64,000 bases of DNA from Streptomyces spinosisporus (GTDB taxonomy: Bacteria; Actinomycetota; Actinomycetes; Streptomycetales; Streptomycetaceae). Made by a program: the position numbers and the translations under genes. The stretch's first letter is position 1. Each line of letters opens with the position of its first letter. This document shows positions 1 through 8,159 of this stretch, one piece after another. The stretch covers positions 248,001 through 312,000 of the forward strand of contig NZ_JALDAX010000002.1 of NCBI RefSeq assembly GCF_022698145.1, written 5' to 3'. The notes under the pieces are model-generated. The model saw only the letters and a list, made by a program, of their open reading frames with translations. It did not search any database and had not been told where the DNA came from.

Positions 1-1
1 G

Positions 2-733
2 GCCCTGCTGGCCCGGGTCGGCGACGACGCGTACGGCAGGCTGCTGCTGGACTCGCAGCGCGAGGCCGGCGTCGACACGGTGGGGGTGCTGGTCGGCGGG
101 GCGCCCACGGGCGTCGCGCTGATCACGGTGGACCCGTCCGGGGACAACAGCATCGTGGTGTCGCCCGGCGCCAACGGGCGGCTCGCTCCTGCGGACGTAC
201 GGGCCGCCGCGTGTCTCTTCCAGGCCGCGCGGGTGGTCTCGACACAGCTGGAGATCCCGCTGGACTCGGTCGTGGAGGTCGTCCGCGGTCTCACGCCCGA
301 CAGCCGTTTCGTCCTCAACCCCTCGCCGCCGCAGCCCCTGCCGCCGGAGGTGCTGGCGGCCTGCGATCCGCTGATCGTCAACGAGCACGAGGCGAAGGTG
401 ATCCTGGGCGACGCGTGTGTCTCGGAGCGGCCGGAGGACTGGGCGAGCCTGCTGCTGGCCAAGGGCCCGCGCTCGGTCGTGGTCACCCTCGGTGCGGAGG
501 GTGCGCTGGTGGCCGACGCGGACGGGGTCGCGCGGGTGTCCTCGGTGAAGGTCGACGCGGTGGACACCACGGGTGCGGGCGACGCGTTCACGGCGGCGCT
601 GGCGTTCCGGCTGGGCGCGGGGGCCTCCCTGGCGGAGGCCGCGGCCTACGCGGCGCGTGTGGGTGCGGCCGCGGTCACCAAGCAGGGCGCGCAGGAGTCG
701 TTCCCCACGGCCGAGGAGGTCGACGCGCTGTGA
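2..733 (+). CDS. rbsK: Ribokinase (PfkB family), 5' end outside the window
   Basis: The protein would phosphorylate D-ribose with ATP in the cytoplasm to give ribose 5-phosphate. The frame is open from base 2, so the N-terminus lies upstream; about 243 C-terminal residues are visible. The PfkB signature with the anion-hole and catalytic Asp (DTTGAGDAF) is encoded near 560-590, and an N(E)HE-type stretch (VNEHEAK) precedes it, both typical of ribokinases. The stop overlaps the GTG of the next gene (GTGA), a ribose pyranase, which supports ribose rather than another PfkB substrate. In streptomycetes rbsK is often fused to or preceded by a LacI regulator; that part cannot be seen here. Confidence 0.88.
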   Translation, partial: ALLARVGDDAYGRLLLDSQREAGVDTVGVLVGGAPTGVALITVDPSGDNSIVVSPGANGRLAPADVRAAACLFQAARVVSTQLEIPLDSVVEVVRGLTPDSRFVLNPSPPQPLPPEVLAACDPLIVNEHEAKVILGDACVSERPEDWASLLLAKGPRSVVVTLGAEGALVADADGVARVSSVKVDAVDTTGAGDAFTAALAFRLGAGASLAEAAAYAARVGAAAVTKQGAQESFPTAEEVDAL

Positions 734-1119
734 AGAAGGCGGGAATCCTGAACCGTCATCTCTCCGGCGCGCTCGCCGAGCTGGGTCACGGGGACGGCGT
801 GCTGGTGTGCGACGCGGGCATGCCGATACCGAAGGGGCCGCGGGTGGTCGACCTCGCGTTCCGCGCCGGGGTGCCGTCCTTCGCCGAGGTGCTGGACGGG
901 CTGCTGGCCGAGCTGGTGGTGGAGGGGGCCACGGCGGCGACCGAGATCCACGACGCCAACCCGGCGGCGTCCGCCCTGCTCACCGGCCATTTCCCCACCC
1001 TGGACCTGGTCAGCCACGAGCGGCTCAAGGAGCTGTCCGCAGGAGTGCGGCTGGTGGTGCGGACGGGCGAGGCACAGCCGTACGCCAATGTGCTGCTGAG
1101 GTGCGGCGTCTTCTTCTGA
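730..1119 (+). CDS. rbsD: D-ribose pyranase
   Basis: RbsD interconverts the pyranose and furanose forms of D-ribose so that ribokinase receives its substrate. The 129-residue product has the family length and hallmark features: an N-terminal KKAGILN motif, the catalytic-region His of the RHL segment, the VCDAGMPIP loop, and the C-terminal YANVLL strand. The GTG start overlaps the stop of the ribokinase gene by four bases, so translation is probably coupled. A strong terminator hairpin follows about 50 bases downstream, making this the last gene of its operon. Confidence 0.93.
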   Translation: MKKAGILNRHLSGALAELGHGDGVLVCDAGMPIPKGPRVVDLAFRAGVPSFAEVLDGLLAELVVEGATAATEIHDANPAASALLTGHFPTLDLVSHERLKELSAGVRLVVRTGEAQPYANVLLRCGVFF

Positions 1120-1166
1120 CGGCCTAGCTCCGGCACGCCGACCCGGACAGGGGATCCGGACAAATT

Positions 1167-1206
1167 CGAGGGGGCCCGATCCGTCGACCGGGCCCCCTCG
1201 GCTTTT
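1167..1206 (+). terminator. Rho-independent terminator after rbsD
   Basis: A perfect 12-bp stem (CGAGGGGGCCCG pairing with its complement at 1189-1200) with a 10-base loop is followed by GCTTTT. It lies 48 bases after the rbsD stop. Confidence 0.85.
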
Positions 1207-1317
1207 CCCCTCCTGCACCAGAACCCCCCGCGATCCCCCCAGATCCCCCTCCGAGTGGTCCTGATGCAAAGTACGACCAGCCGGGTGCGGGAAGGGTTGT
1301 ACGCCCGCTCGCAGATT

Positions 1318-1419
1318 TTTTGAGAATCCGACACCGCTTCGGTGACCGGCCCGTGAATCGCCGGATCCCTTTGAGAGGGTGCGGAGGAACGCACCACCAA
1401 CGCGTCACGGGGAGAAGAA
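1318..1419 (+). promoter_or_regulatory. Structured 5' leader, candidate c-di-AMP (ydaO-type) riboswitch
   Basis: The hundred bases before the small secreted-protein gene can fold into consecutive hairpins: CACCG/CGGTG (1332-1344), CGGC/GCCG, CCCT/AGGG and GGTGCG/CGCACC (1378-1395). Sequence blocks GAATCCGACACC, GGAGGAAC and a terminal GGGGAGAA resemble, from memory, conserved blocks of actinobacterial ydaO riboswitches found upstream of exported cell-wall proteins. The last block merges with the Shine-Dalgarno (GGGGAGAAG, 1409-1417), so a switch could mask ribosome access. The assignment rests on pattern recall; no covariance model was run. Confidence 0.42.
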
Positions 1420-1830
1420 TTGAGGACGCTCGACAGGCGTATCGCAGCAGGTGTCGCGGTGCTGGCCGCCGCATTCTCCATGAGCTTCGCGCAGACCGCC
1501 TCGGCGGCACCGGCGGGCGGAGGACACTGGGACGACCTCGGCTCGCACGAGGCCTACTACCAGAGCGAGTACCGGACCAAGGCCGTCAAGTCGGCCGGCG
1601 GCGCCTTCCAGGCCTGCATCACCAGTCCCAGCACGACCAAGGACCTCTACAACCTGTACGAACAGGACGCGGAGGTCTACAACGCCAAGCTGGTGACGAC
1701 CGTCAAGGGAGCCGGCTGCTGGGTGTTCCGCAACATCGGCGCATACGTCGACGGGAACAACCACCGCGCGGAGTTCTACATCGGCACGGAGGACGACCCC
1801 AACATGATGCGGGTCCACTACTACGACTGA
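1420..1830 (+). CDS. Small secreted protein of unknown function
   Basis: The 136-residue product begins with a Sec-type signal peptide: basic N-terminus (RTLDRR), hydrophobic stretch about residues 9-24, and an Ala-X-Ala type site near residue 29-30 (ASAAP). The mature part of about 106 residues is rich in aromatic and polar residues and has two cysteines (ACIT and GCWV) that could form one disulfide. I chose the TTG at 1420 because GGGGAGAAG lies just upstream and the signal peptide is complete from there. No domain was recognised. The structured leader upstream suggests RNA-level control. A bidirectional terminator follows. Confidence 0.72.
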   Translation: MRTLDRRIAAGVAVLAAAFSMSFAQTASAAPAGGGHWDDLGSHEAYYQSEYRTKAVKSAGGAFQACITSPSTTKDLYNLYEQDAEVYNAKLVTTVKGAGCWVFRNIGAYVDGNNHRAEFYIGTEDDPNMMRVHYYD

Positions 1831-1863
1831 TTCGGCTCCTACGACCGAATCGGCGGAAGGCCG

Positions 1864-1906
1864 CACGAGGGCGGGCGCTCACACTCCGTGGGCGCCCGCC
1901 CTCGTG
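1864..1906. terminator. Bidirectional terminator between convergent genes
   Basis: A perfect 15-bp inverted repeat (CACGAGGGCGGGCGC and its complement) with a 13-base loop sits between the secreted-protein gene on the plus strand and the isomerase gene on the minus strand. Confidence 0.75.
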
Positions 1907-1913
1907 TCGCACG

Positions 1914-2747
1914 TCAGCGGATCACGTGCTCCACGAATCGCCGAGCCGTCTCCTCCAGCACCTCCCGACCGTCCCGCGCCCACAGTCCGTCGTTGAAGAG
2001 CTCGACCTCGATGGGGCCGGTGTACCCGGCGGCCTCCACGTACCCCTTCCACTCCCGCATGTCGATCGAGCCGTCGCCGATCTGGCCGCGGCCGTTGAGG
2101 ACGCCCGCGGGCAGCGGGGTGGTCCAGTCGGCGAGCTGGAAGGTGTGGATGCGGTCGCCGGCGCCCGCACGGGCGATCTGCGCGGGCGCGTCGTCGTCCC
2201 ACCAGATGTGGTACGTGTCGACGGTGACGCCGACCTGGTGGGCGGGGAAGCGTTCCGCGAGGTCCAGCGCCTGGGCGAGGGTGGAGACCACGCAGCGGTC
2301 GGCGGCGTACATGGGGTGGAGCGGCTCGATGGCCAGCCGTACGCCATGGCGTTCCGCGTACGGGCCCAGCTCCCCCAGTGCGTCGGCGATCCGCTCCCGG
2401 GCGCCGCGCAGGTCCTTGGAGCCGGCCGGGAGACCGCCGGAGACCAGGACGAGGGTGTCGGTGCCGAGCGCCGCCGCCTCGTCCACGGCACGACGGTTGT
2501 CGTCCAGTGCCGCCGCGCGCTCGGCCGGGTCGATCGCCGTGAGGAAGCCGCCGCGGCACAGCGTCGTGACGCCCAGGCCCGCGTCGCGGATCAGTTTCGC
2601 CGTCGCGTCGACGCCGTACGACTGGACCGGCTCGCGCCACAGGCCCACGTTCGGGATGCCCAACCGGCCGCAGGAATCGGCCAGTTCGGGCAGTGACAGC
2701 TGCTTGACCGTCATCTGGTTGATGGAGAAGCGCGCGAGTTCGGTCAC
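1914..2747 (-). CDS. Sugar phosphate isomerase/epimerase (AP endonuclease 2-like TIM barrel)
   Basis: A 277-residue cytoplasmic TIM-barrel protein of the xylose isomerase/AP-endonuclease-2 superfamily, which isomerises or epimerises keto-sugars at a divalent metal. Family marks visible are the metal-ligand Glu strand LAIEPLHP, the VTVDTYHIWW strand carrying Asp and His ligands, the HTFQLAD strand and the final PIEVELFN strand. The GTG start overlaps the stop of the DUF993 gene by four bases, so it is the third gene of a dehydrogenase-DUF993-isomerase operon. The substrate is unknown; the context suggests a sugar, polyol or inositol-like compound. Confidence 0.85.
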   Translation of the reverse strand: MTELARFSINQMTVKQLSLPELADSCGRLGIPNVGLWREPVQSYGVDATAKLIRDAGLGVTTLCRGGFLTAIDPAERAAALDDNRRAVDEAAALGTDTLVLVSGGLPAGSKDLRGARERIADALGELGPYAERHGVRLAIEPLHPMYAADRCVVSTLAQALDLAERFPAHQVGVTVDTYHIWWDDDAPAQIARAGAGDRIHTFQLADWTTPLPAGVLNGRGQIGDGSIDMREWKGYVEAAGYTGPIEVELFNDGLWARDGREVLEETARRFVEHVIR

Positions 2748-3898
2748 TGGTTCACTCCGTACACGGACAGCAGGGTCTTCATCCGCTCCTCGGCGAGCTT
2801 CGGGTCGGGGAACAGGCCCAGGCCGTCGGCGAGTTCGTAGGCGCGGGCGAGGTGCGGCAGGGACCGGGCCGACTGCAGTCCGCCGACCATCGCGAAGTGG
2901 GACTGGTGACCGGCCAGCCACGCGAGGAGGACCACGCCCGTCTTGTAGAAGCGGGTGGGGGTCTGGAAGAGGTGGCGGGACAGCTCGACCGTGGGGTCCA
3001 ACAGGCCCCGGAAGCCGGGCACATCGCCCGTGTCCAGCACCCGTACCGCCTCGGCCGCCAGCGGGCCCAGCGGGTCGAAGATGCCGAGCAGGGCGTGGCT
3101 GAAGCCCTGCTCGTCGCCCGCGATCAGCTCGGGGTAATTGAAGTCGTCGCCCGTGTAGCAGCGCACGCCCTGCGGGAGCCGGCGGCGGATGCCGATCTCC
3201 CTCCCGGCGTCCAGCAGCGAGACCTTGACGCCCTCCACCTTGTCCGGGTGCGCGGCGATGACCTCCAGGAAGGCGTCCGTGGCGGCGTCGAGATCGCTCG
3301 AACCCCAGTAGCCCTCGAGGGCCGGGTCGAACATGGGGCCCAGCCAGTGCAGGATCACCGGCTCGGCGGCCTGGCGCAGGAGATGGCCGTAGATCTCCAG
3401 ATAGTCCTCGGGGCCCTTGGCCGCCGCGGCGAGGGCGCGGGAGGCCATCAGGATCGCCTGCGCGCCGGACTCCTCGACGAGGGCGAGCTGCTCCTCGTAC
3501 GCGGCACGGACCTCCGCCGGCGTTGCCGGGCCGGTGAGTTGGTCGGTGCCGACCCCGCACGCGACACGGCCGCCGACCGCCCGGGCCTCGGCGGCGCTGC
3601 GCCGGATCAGCTCGGCCGCGCCCGCCCAGTCCAGGCCCATCCCGCGCTGGGCGGTGTCCATGGCCTCGGCGACACCGAGCCCGTGGGACCACAGATGGCG
3701 GCGGAAGGCGAGGGTGGCGTCCCAGTCGACGGCGGCGGGCGCATCCGGCGAGACGTCCGCGTACGGGTCGGCGACGACGTGCGCCGCCGCGTAGACCGTA
3801 CGGGAGGTGAACGGGGTTCCGGGGGCCACCATCAGGGGCTCGGCGCGGGGCTCGTAGGACCTGAACCCGCCCTGGGCGTCCGGGAGTCGGATGGTCAC
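2744..3898 (-). CDS. DUF993 family protein (dihydrodipicolinate synthase-like)
   Basis: The 384-residue product resembles the DUF993 family, which is distantly related to the DHDPS/NanA class I aldolases and is poorly characterised. Visible features are a VEGVKVSLLDA stretch at the position where aldolases of this fold carry a Schiff-base lysine, and a CYTGDDFNYPELI segment. It lies between a Gfo/Idh/MocA dehydrogenase and a TIM-barrel isomerase with four-base GTGA overlaps at both ends, so the three are almost certainly co-translated. An aldol cleavage step in a sugar-acid or cyclitol pathway is my inference. The GTG start fits the overlap. Confidence 0.8.
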   Translation of the reverse strand: MTIRLPDAQGGFRSYEPRAEPLMVAPGTPFTSRTVYAAAHVVADPYADVSPDAPAAVDWDATLAFRRHLWSHGLGVAEAMDTAQRGMGLDWAGAAELIRRSAAEARAVGGRVACGVGTDQLTGPATPAEVRAAYEEQLALVEESGAQAILMASRALAAAAKGPEDYLEIYGHLLRQAAEPVILHWLGPMFDPALEGYWGSSDLDAATDAFLEVIAAHPDKVEGVKVSLLDAGREIGIRRRLPQGVRCYTGDDFNYPELIAGDEQGFSHALLGIFDPLGPLAAEAVRVLDTGDVPGFRGLLDPTVELSRHLFQTPTRFYKTGVVLLAWLAGHQSHFAMVGGLQSARSLPHLARAYELADGLGLFPDPKLAEERMKTLLSVYGVNQ

Positions 3899-5055
3899 AG
3901 CTGGATCTCCGGTACGTCGAGGCGGACGCCCTCGGCCGAGGACTTCAGGCCCAGCTCGGCGAGCTGGACGCCGCGGGCGCCGGCGAGCAGGTCCCAGTGG
4001 TAGGGGGCGTCGGCGTACACATGCCGCAGGAACAGCTCCCACTGGGCCTTGAAGCCGTTGTCGAACTCCTCGTTGTCCGGGAGCTCCTGCCACTGGTCGC
4101 GGAAGGCGTAGGCGGCCGGGAGGTCGGGGTTCCACACCGGCTTGGGGGTCGTGGCGCGGTGCTGGACACGGCAGTTGCGCAGGCCCGCGACGGCGGAGCC
4201 CTCGGTGCCGTCGACCTGGAACTCGACGAGTTCGTCGCGGTTGACGCGCACGGCCCAGGAGGAGTTGATCTGGGCGATGACCGGTCCCTGGGGGCCGTCG
4301 AGTTCGAAGATGCCGTAGGCGGCGTCGTCGGCGGTGGCGTCGTAGGGCTTGCCGTTCTCGTCGAAGCGCTGCGGGATGTGGGTGGTGGCGACGGCCTGGA
4401 CGGACGTGACGCGGCCGAACAGCTCGTGCATCACGTACTCCCAGTGCGGGAACATGTCGACGACGATGCCGCCGCCGTCCTCGGCGCGGTAGTTCCAGGA
4501 GGGGCGCTGGGCGCTCTGCCAGTCGCCCTCGAAGACCCAGTAGCCGAACTCGCCGCGGACCGACAGGATCCGGCCGAAGAAGCCGCCGTCGACGAGGCGC
4601 TTGAGCTTGCGCAGGCCCGGCAGGAAGAGCTTGTCCTGGACGACGCCGTGCCTGACGCCCTTCTCGTGGGCGAGCCGGGCGAGTTCGAGGGCGCCCGCGA
4701 GGCCGGTGGCGGTGGGCTTCTCGGTGTAGATGTGCTTGCCCGCGGCGATCGCCTTCTTCAGGGCCTCCTCGCGGGCCGAGGTCACCTGGGCGTCGAAGTA
4801 GAGCTCCACGGTCCGGTCGGCGAGGACGGCGTCCACGTCGGTCGAGAAGTGCTCCAGGCCGTGCTGTTCGGCGAGCGCGCGGAGCGCGTGCTCACGGCGG
4901 CCGACGAGGACCGGTTCCGGCCACAGCACGTCGCCGTCACCGAGGTCCAGGCCGCCCTGTGCGCGGATGGCGAGGATGGAACGGACCAGGTGCTGGCGGT
5001 GACCCATGCGTCCGGTCACGCCGTTCATGGCGATGCGCACCGTCTTGCGTGTCAC
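3895..5055 (-). CDS. Gfo/Idh/MocA family oxidoreductase
   Basis: A 386-residue NAD(P)-dependent dehydrogenase of the inositol 2-dehydrogenase / glucose-fructose oxidoreductase family. The Rossmann region starts with RIAMNGVTGRMG, an atypical dinucleotide loop. The EKPTA motif and the downstream GGGIVVDMFPHWEYV stretch correspond to the family's conserved Lys and Asp-His region. The GTG at 5055 was chosen because GAAGGGA lies just upstream; a longer frame upstream would run into the promoter and operator. It is the first gene of the three-gene operon, divergent from a LacI regulator. Confidence 0.87.
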   Translation of the reverse strand: MTRKTVRIAMNGVTGRMGHRQHLVRSILAIRAQGGLDLGDGDVLWPEPVLVGRREHALRALAEQHGLEHFSTDVDAVLADRTVELYFDAQVTSAREEALKKAIAAGKHIYTEKPTATGLAGALELARLAHEKGVRHGVVQDKLFLPGLRKLKRLVDGGFFGRILSVRGEFGYWVFEGDWQSAQRPSWNYRAEDGGGIVVDMFPHWEYVMHELFGRVTSVQAVATTHIPQRFDENGKPYDATADDAAYGIFELDGPQGPVIAQINSSWAVRVNRDELVEFQVDGTEGSAVAGLRNCRVQHRATTPKPVWNPDLPAAYAFRDQWQELPDNEEFDNGFKAQWELFLRHVYADAPYHWDLLAGARGVQLAELGLKSSAEGVRLDVPEIQL

Positions 5056-5133
5056 GTCATTCCCTTCGCAGGCGTCGTACTCAGCGTCGTACGCGGGTGA
5101 GCGCGCCGCCTCGGCCCGACTGATGAGCGTCAC

Positions 5134-5153
5134 AGCAAGCGCTTTCTATCCTA
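5134..5153 (-). promoter_or_regulatory. LacI-family operator and -10 region for the dehydrogenase operon
   Basis: AGCAAGCGCTTTCT at 5134-5147 is a 14-bp palindrome with one mismatched pair and a central CG, the classic LacI/GalR operator form. Immediately upstream for minus-strand transcription is TAGGAT (5149-5154 region), a common streptomycete -10. Repressor bound here would cover the transcription start. Confidence 0.65.
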
Positions 5154-5341
5154 GGAGAAACTAACCTCTGACCACCGGCGGGGACAAGACCGTGACCGCT
5201 TCGAGTTGTTCGAGGGGACGAACAGCGGGGTGTTCTGGCCGTAAGGTCTGCTCGACGCATGCGGAACCGTGGGCCACGAAGGGCCTGTCTACGAGGGCGG
5301 ACGACGAGGTACGACGAGATGCGCGACCGGAGGACGACGAG

Positions 5342-6400
5342 ATGACGGTGACCCTGGCGGACGTGGCGGCCCGCGCCCAGGTCTCGCCCGCGACGGTGTC
5401 GCGCGTGCTGAACGGCAACTACCCCGTGGCCGCGTCCACCCGGGAGCGGGTGCTGAAGGCGGTCGACGAACTCGACTACGTGCTGAACGGTCCCGCGAGC
5501 TCGCTGGCCGCGGCCACCTCCGACCTGGTCGGCATCCTGGTCAACGACATCGCCGACCCCTTCTTCGGGATCATGGCGAGCGCGATCCAGTCGGAGATCG
5601 GGGGCCCGGGCGGCCGGGCCGGGGGCGAGCGGCTGGCCGTCGTCTGCAACACGGGCGGCTCGCCGGAGCGCGAACTGACCTATCTCACCCTGCTGCAGCG
5701 CCAGCGGGCGGCGGCGGTCGTGCTGACCGGCGGCGCCATGGAGGACGCGCAGCACGCGGCGGCCGTCGCGGCGAAGCTGCGCAGGCTGACGGAGGCGGGG
5801 ACCCGGGTGGTGCTGTGCGGGCGGCCGCCGGCCCCGGACACCGGAGCGGTCGCGATCGCCTTCGACAACCGCGGCGGCGGGCAGCGGCTGACCGAGCACC
5901 TGATCGGTCTGGGGCACCGGCGGCTCGGGTACATCGCGGGCCCGGAGGAGCGCACGACGACCCGGCACCGCCTCGAGGGGCACCGGGCCGCGCTGGCCGC
6001 GGCCGGGATCTCCGAGGACCCGGGGTGGACCGTGCACGGGCGCTACGACCGCACGTCCGGGTACGAGGCGACGCTCGAACTGCTGCGCAGGGACCCGTCC
6101 TTGACCGCCGTGGTCGCGGCGAACGACTCCGTGGCACTCGGGGCCTGTGCGGCGCTGCGGGAGTCGGGGCTCGGGATTCCGGACGACGTGTCCGTCGCCG
6201 GGTTCGACGACCTGCCGTTCAGCGTGGACGCGGTGCCCGCCCTGACGACCGTACGGCTGCCCCTGGCGGACGCGGGGGCGCGGGCCGGGCGGATCGCGAT
6301 GGGACGGGAGGAGCCGCCGCCCGGCGGGATCGCGACGGTCCGGGGGGAGCTGATGGTGCGGGGGTCCTCGGGGGCGCCCCGGCAGAGCGCGTCGGCCTGA
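5342..6400 (+). CDS. LacI-family transcriptional regulator
   Basis: A 352-residue repressor. The N-terminal helix-turn-helix is clear (LADVAARAQVSPATVSRVLN, residues 5-24) with the hinge helix (PASSLAAATS) after it, followed by a periplasmic-binding-protein-like effector domain ending in the VAGFDDLPFS region. The ATG at 5342 was chosen because it places the HTH at the usual distance from the N-terminus; the open frame further upstream adds atypical sequence. It is divergent from the Gfo/Idh-DUF993-isomerase operon, with a LacI-type palindrome between them, so it probably represses that operon and responds to its sugar substrate. Confidence 0.92.
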   Translation: MTVTLADVAARAQVSPATVSRVLNGNYPVAASTRERVLKAVDELDYVLNGPASSLAAATSDLVGILVNDIADPFFGIMASAIQSEIGGPGGRAGGERLAVVCNTGGSPERELTYLTLLQRQRAAAVVLTGGAMEDAQHAAAVAAKLRRLTEAGTRVVLCGRPPAPDTGAVAIAFDNRGGGQRLTEHLIGLGHRRLGYIAGPEERTTTRHRLEGHRAALAAAGISEDPGWTVHGRYDRTSGYEATLELLRRDPSLTAVVAANDSVALGACAALRESGLGIPDDVSVAGFDDLPFSVDAVPALTTVRLPLADAGARAGRIAMGREEPPPGGIATVRGELMVRGSSGAPRQSASA

Positions 6401-6539
6401 CCCCGGGCCCCGCGCACCCGGTGCCGAAGGACACAACCGTGCATAGGCTCGTCTCCTGTAGATGATTTCCGCGCTGCGCCCCGGTCTTCATTGCCGTGAT
6501 CGCCCGAGCGAACGGACAGGAACGACAGGAGTTGGTCCC

Positions 6540-7139
6540 ATGCGCATCGTAGTCAGCGAGTTCATCAGCCTCGACGGGGTCGTCCAGGCGCCCGGCGGAC
6601 CCCAGGAGGACACCGACGGGGGCTTCGCGCACGGCGGTTGGTCGCACCCGTACTTCGACCCGGAGGTGGTCGGCGGGGCCTTCGCCGCGGGGCTGGAGCG
6701 GGCCGAGGCGCTGCTGTACGGGCGGCGGACGTATCTGACGATGGCGGGGGCGTGGCCCGAGCGGGCCGGTGACCCCTTCGCCGACCGGCTGAACGCGCTC
6801 AAGAAGTACGTCGTCACCGACACCCTCTCCGACGCCGAGCTGACCTGGAACAACACCGAGCGGATCGCGGGCGGCGAGGCCGTCGCCCGGATCCGTGAGC
6901 TGCGCGCGGCGCCCGGCGGCGACCTGGCGATGATGGGCAGCCCCACGCTCGTGCGCACGCTGATCGCCGAGGGGCTGGTGGACGAGCTGCAGCTCATCCA
7001 GATGCCGGTGATCCTCGGCGGCGGCAAGTCCATCTTCCCCGGGGACGGGGCGAAGCGGGCGTTCGAGCTGGTCTCCACGGCCCGGGGGAAGACCGGTGTG
7101 CAGGTGAACGTCTACCGGCCGGTGGCCGACGAGGGGTAG
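6540..7139 (+). CDS. RibD C-terminal / dihydrofolate reductase-fold protein
   Basis: A 199-residue cytoplasmic protein of the RibD_C superfamily, NADPH-dependent reductases related to DHFR and riboflavin-pathway reductases. It starts with the typical MRIVVSEFISLDGVVQAPGG strand and loop, has a LLYGRRTYLTM segment, the MMGSPTLVRTLI glycine-rich nucleotide-binding stretch and the VILGGGKSIF strand. Such stand-alone copies are common in actinobacteria and mostly uncharacterised. A Shine-Dalgarno (GACAGGA) precedes the ATG. It appears monocistronic. Confidence 0.85.
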   Translation: MRIVVSEFISLDGVVQAPGGPQEDTDGGFAHGGWSHPYFDPEVVGGAFAAGLERAEALLYGRRTYLTMAGAWPERAGDPFADRLNALKKYVVTDTLSDAELTWNNTERIAGGEAVARIRELRAAPGGDLAMMGSPTLVRTLIAEGLVDELQLIQMPVILGGGKSIFPGDGAKRAFELVSTARGKTGVQVNVYRPVADEG

Positions 7140-7215
7140 CACGGGCGGTGCGGGTGTCCTAGTCTCGAACCGACGGTATCTCTGACTGAGTCAACCATCC
7201 GGGGGTTCGATCCTC

Positions 7216-8148
7216 ATGACCGTCCAGGACATCCGCACCTTCAACCGCTTCTACACCAACGTCATCGGCGCCCTCGACTACAGCCGCCACCTGTACGCCC
7301 CCTACACCCTCACCGAGTCCCGGGTGCTCTACGAGCTCGCGCACTCCCCGCACACCGACGCGGCCGACCTGCGGACCGAACTGTCGCTGGACGCGGGCTA
7401 CTTGAGCCGCATCCTGAACAAATTCGAGGAGGACGGGCTGATTGAACGGACGCAGTCCAAGCGGGACCCCCGGCGCCGTCATGTCGCGCTCACGCCACGC
7501 GGCCGCGAGACCGCCGCCCTGCTCGCCGAGCGGGCGAACGAGTCCGTCGGCGCGCTGCTGGCCACCGTCCCGTCCGCCGACCGCCCCCGGCTCGCCGAGG
7601 CGCTGCGCACGGTCCGCGAGATCCTCTCCGACGGACGTGCGCCGCGCCGCGAGAACGTCGTCCTGCGCGAACCGGCCCCCGGGGACCTCGGCTGGATCGT
7701 CCAGCGCAACGCGGCCGTGTACACCGCCGAGTACGGCTGGAACACCGACTACGAGGGGCTGGTGGCCCGGATCGTCGCCGACTTCGCCGAGGACCACGAC
7801 CCGCATCTGGAGCGGGTGTGGATCGCCGAGCTCGACGGGCGGCCGGTGGGGTGCGTGATGTGCGTACGGGACGACGCCCCGGCCACCGCGCGGCTGCGGC
7901 TGCTCCTGGTCGAGCCCGAGGCGCGCGGGCTCGGCATCGGCGACCGGCTCGTCGGCGCGGTCGTCGACTTCGCGCGCGGGGTCGGCTACCGCGATCTGGT
8001 GCTGTGGACCAACGACGTGCTCACCGCCGCCCGCCGCATCTACCAGCGCCACGGTTTCGTGCTCGTCGCCGAGAAGGCGCACCGCTCGTTCGGAAAGGAC
8101 CTGACCGGGCAGGACTGGCGGCTGGACCTGCACGGCACACCGGGGTGA
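7216..8148 (+). CDS. MarR-GNAT fusion: MarR-type HTH plus N-acetyltransferase
   Basis: The 310-residue protein joins two domains. Residues 1-140 form a MarR winged-helix repressor (recognition helix region LDAGYLSRILNKFEEDGLIER and wing RDPRRRHVALTPRG). Residues 150-310 are a GNAT acetyltransferase with the acetyl-CoA pyrophosphate loop EPEARGLGIGDRLV. This architecture recurs in bacteria, but the acetylated target and the effector are generally unknown. It is followed after 11 bases by a TIM-barrel isomerase gene on the same strand, so the two are likely one transcript. Confidence 0.9.
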   Translation: MTVQDIRTFNRFYTNVIGALDYSRHLYAPYTLTESRVLYELAHSPHTDAADLRTELSLDAGYLSRILNKFEEDGLIERTQSKRDPRRRHVALTPRGRETAALLAERANESVGALLATVPSADRPRLAEALRTVREILSDGRAPRRENVVLREPAPGDLGWIVQRNAAVYTAEYGWNTDYEGLVARIVADFAEDHDPHLERVWIAELDGRPVGCVMCVRDDAPATARLRLLLVEPEARGLGIGDRLVGAVVDFARGVGYRDLVLWTNDVLTAARRIYQRHGFVLVAEKAHRSFGKDLTGQDWRLDLHGTPG

Positions 8149-8159
8149 GAGTAGGGACC

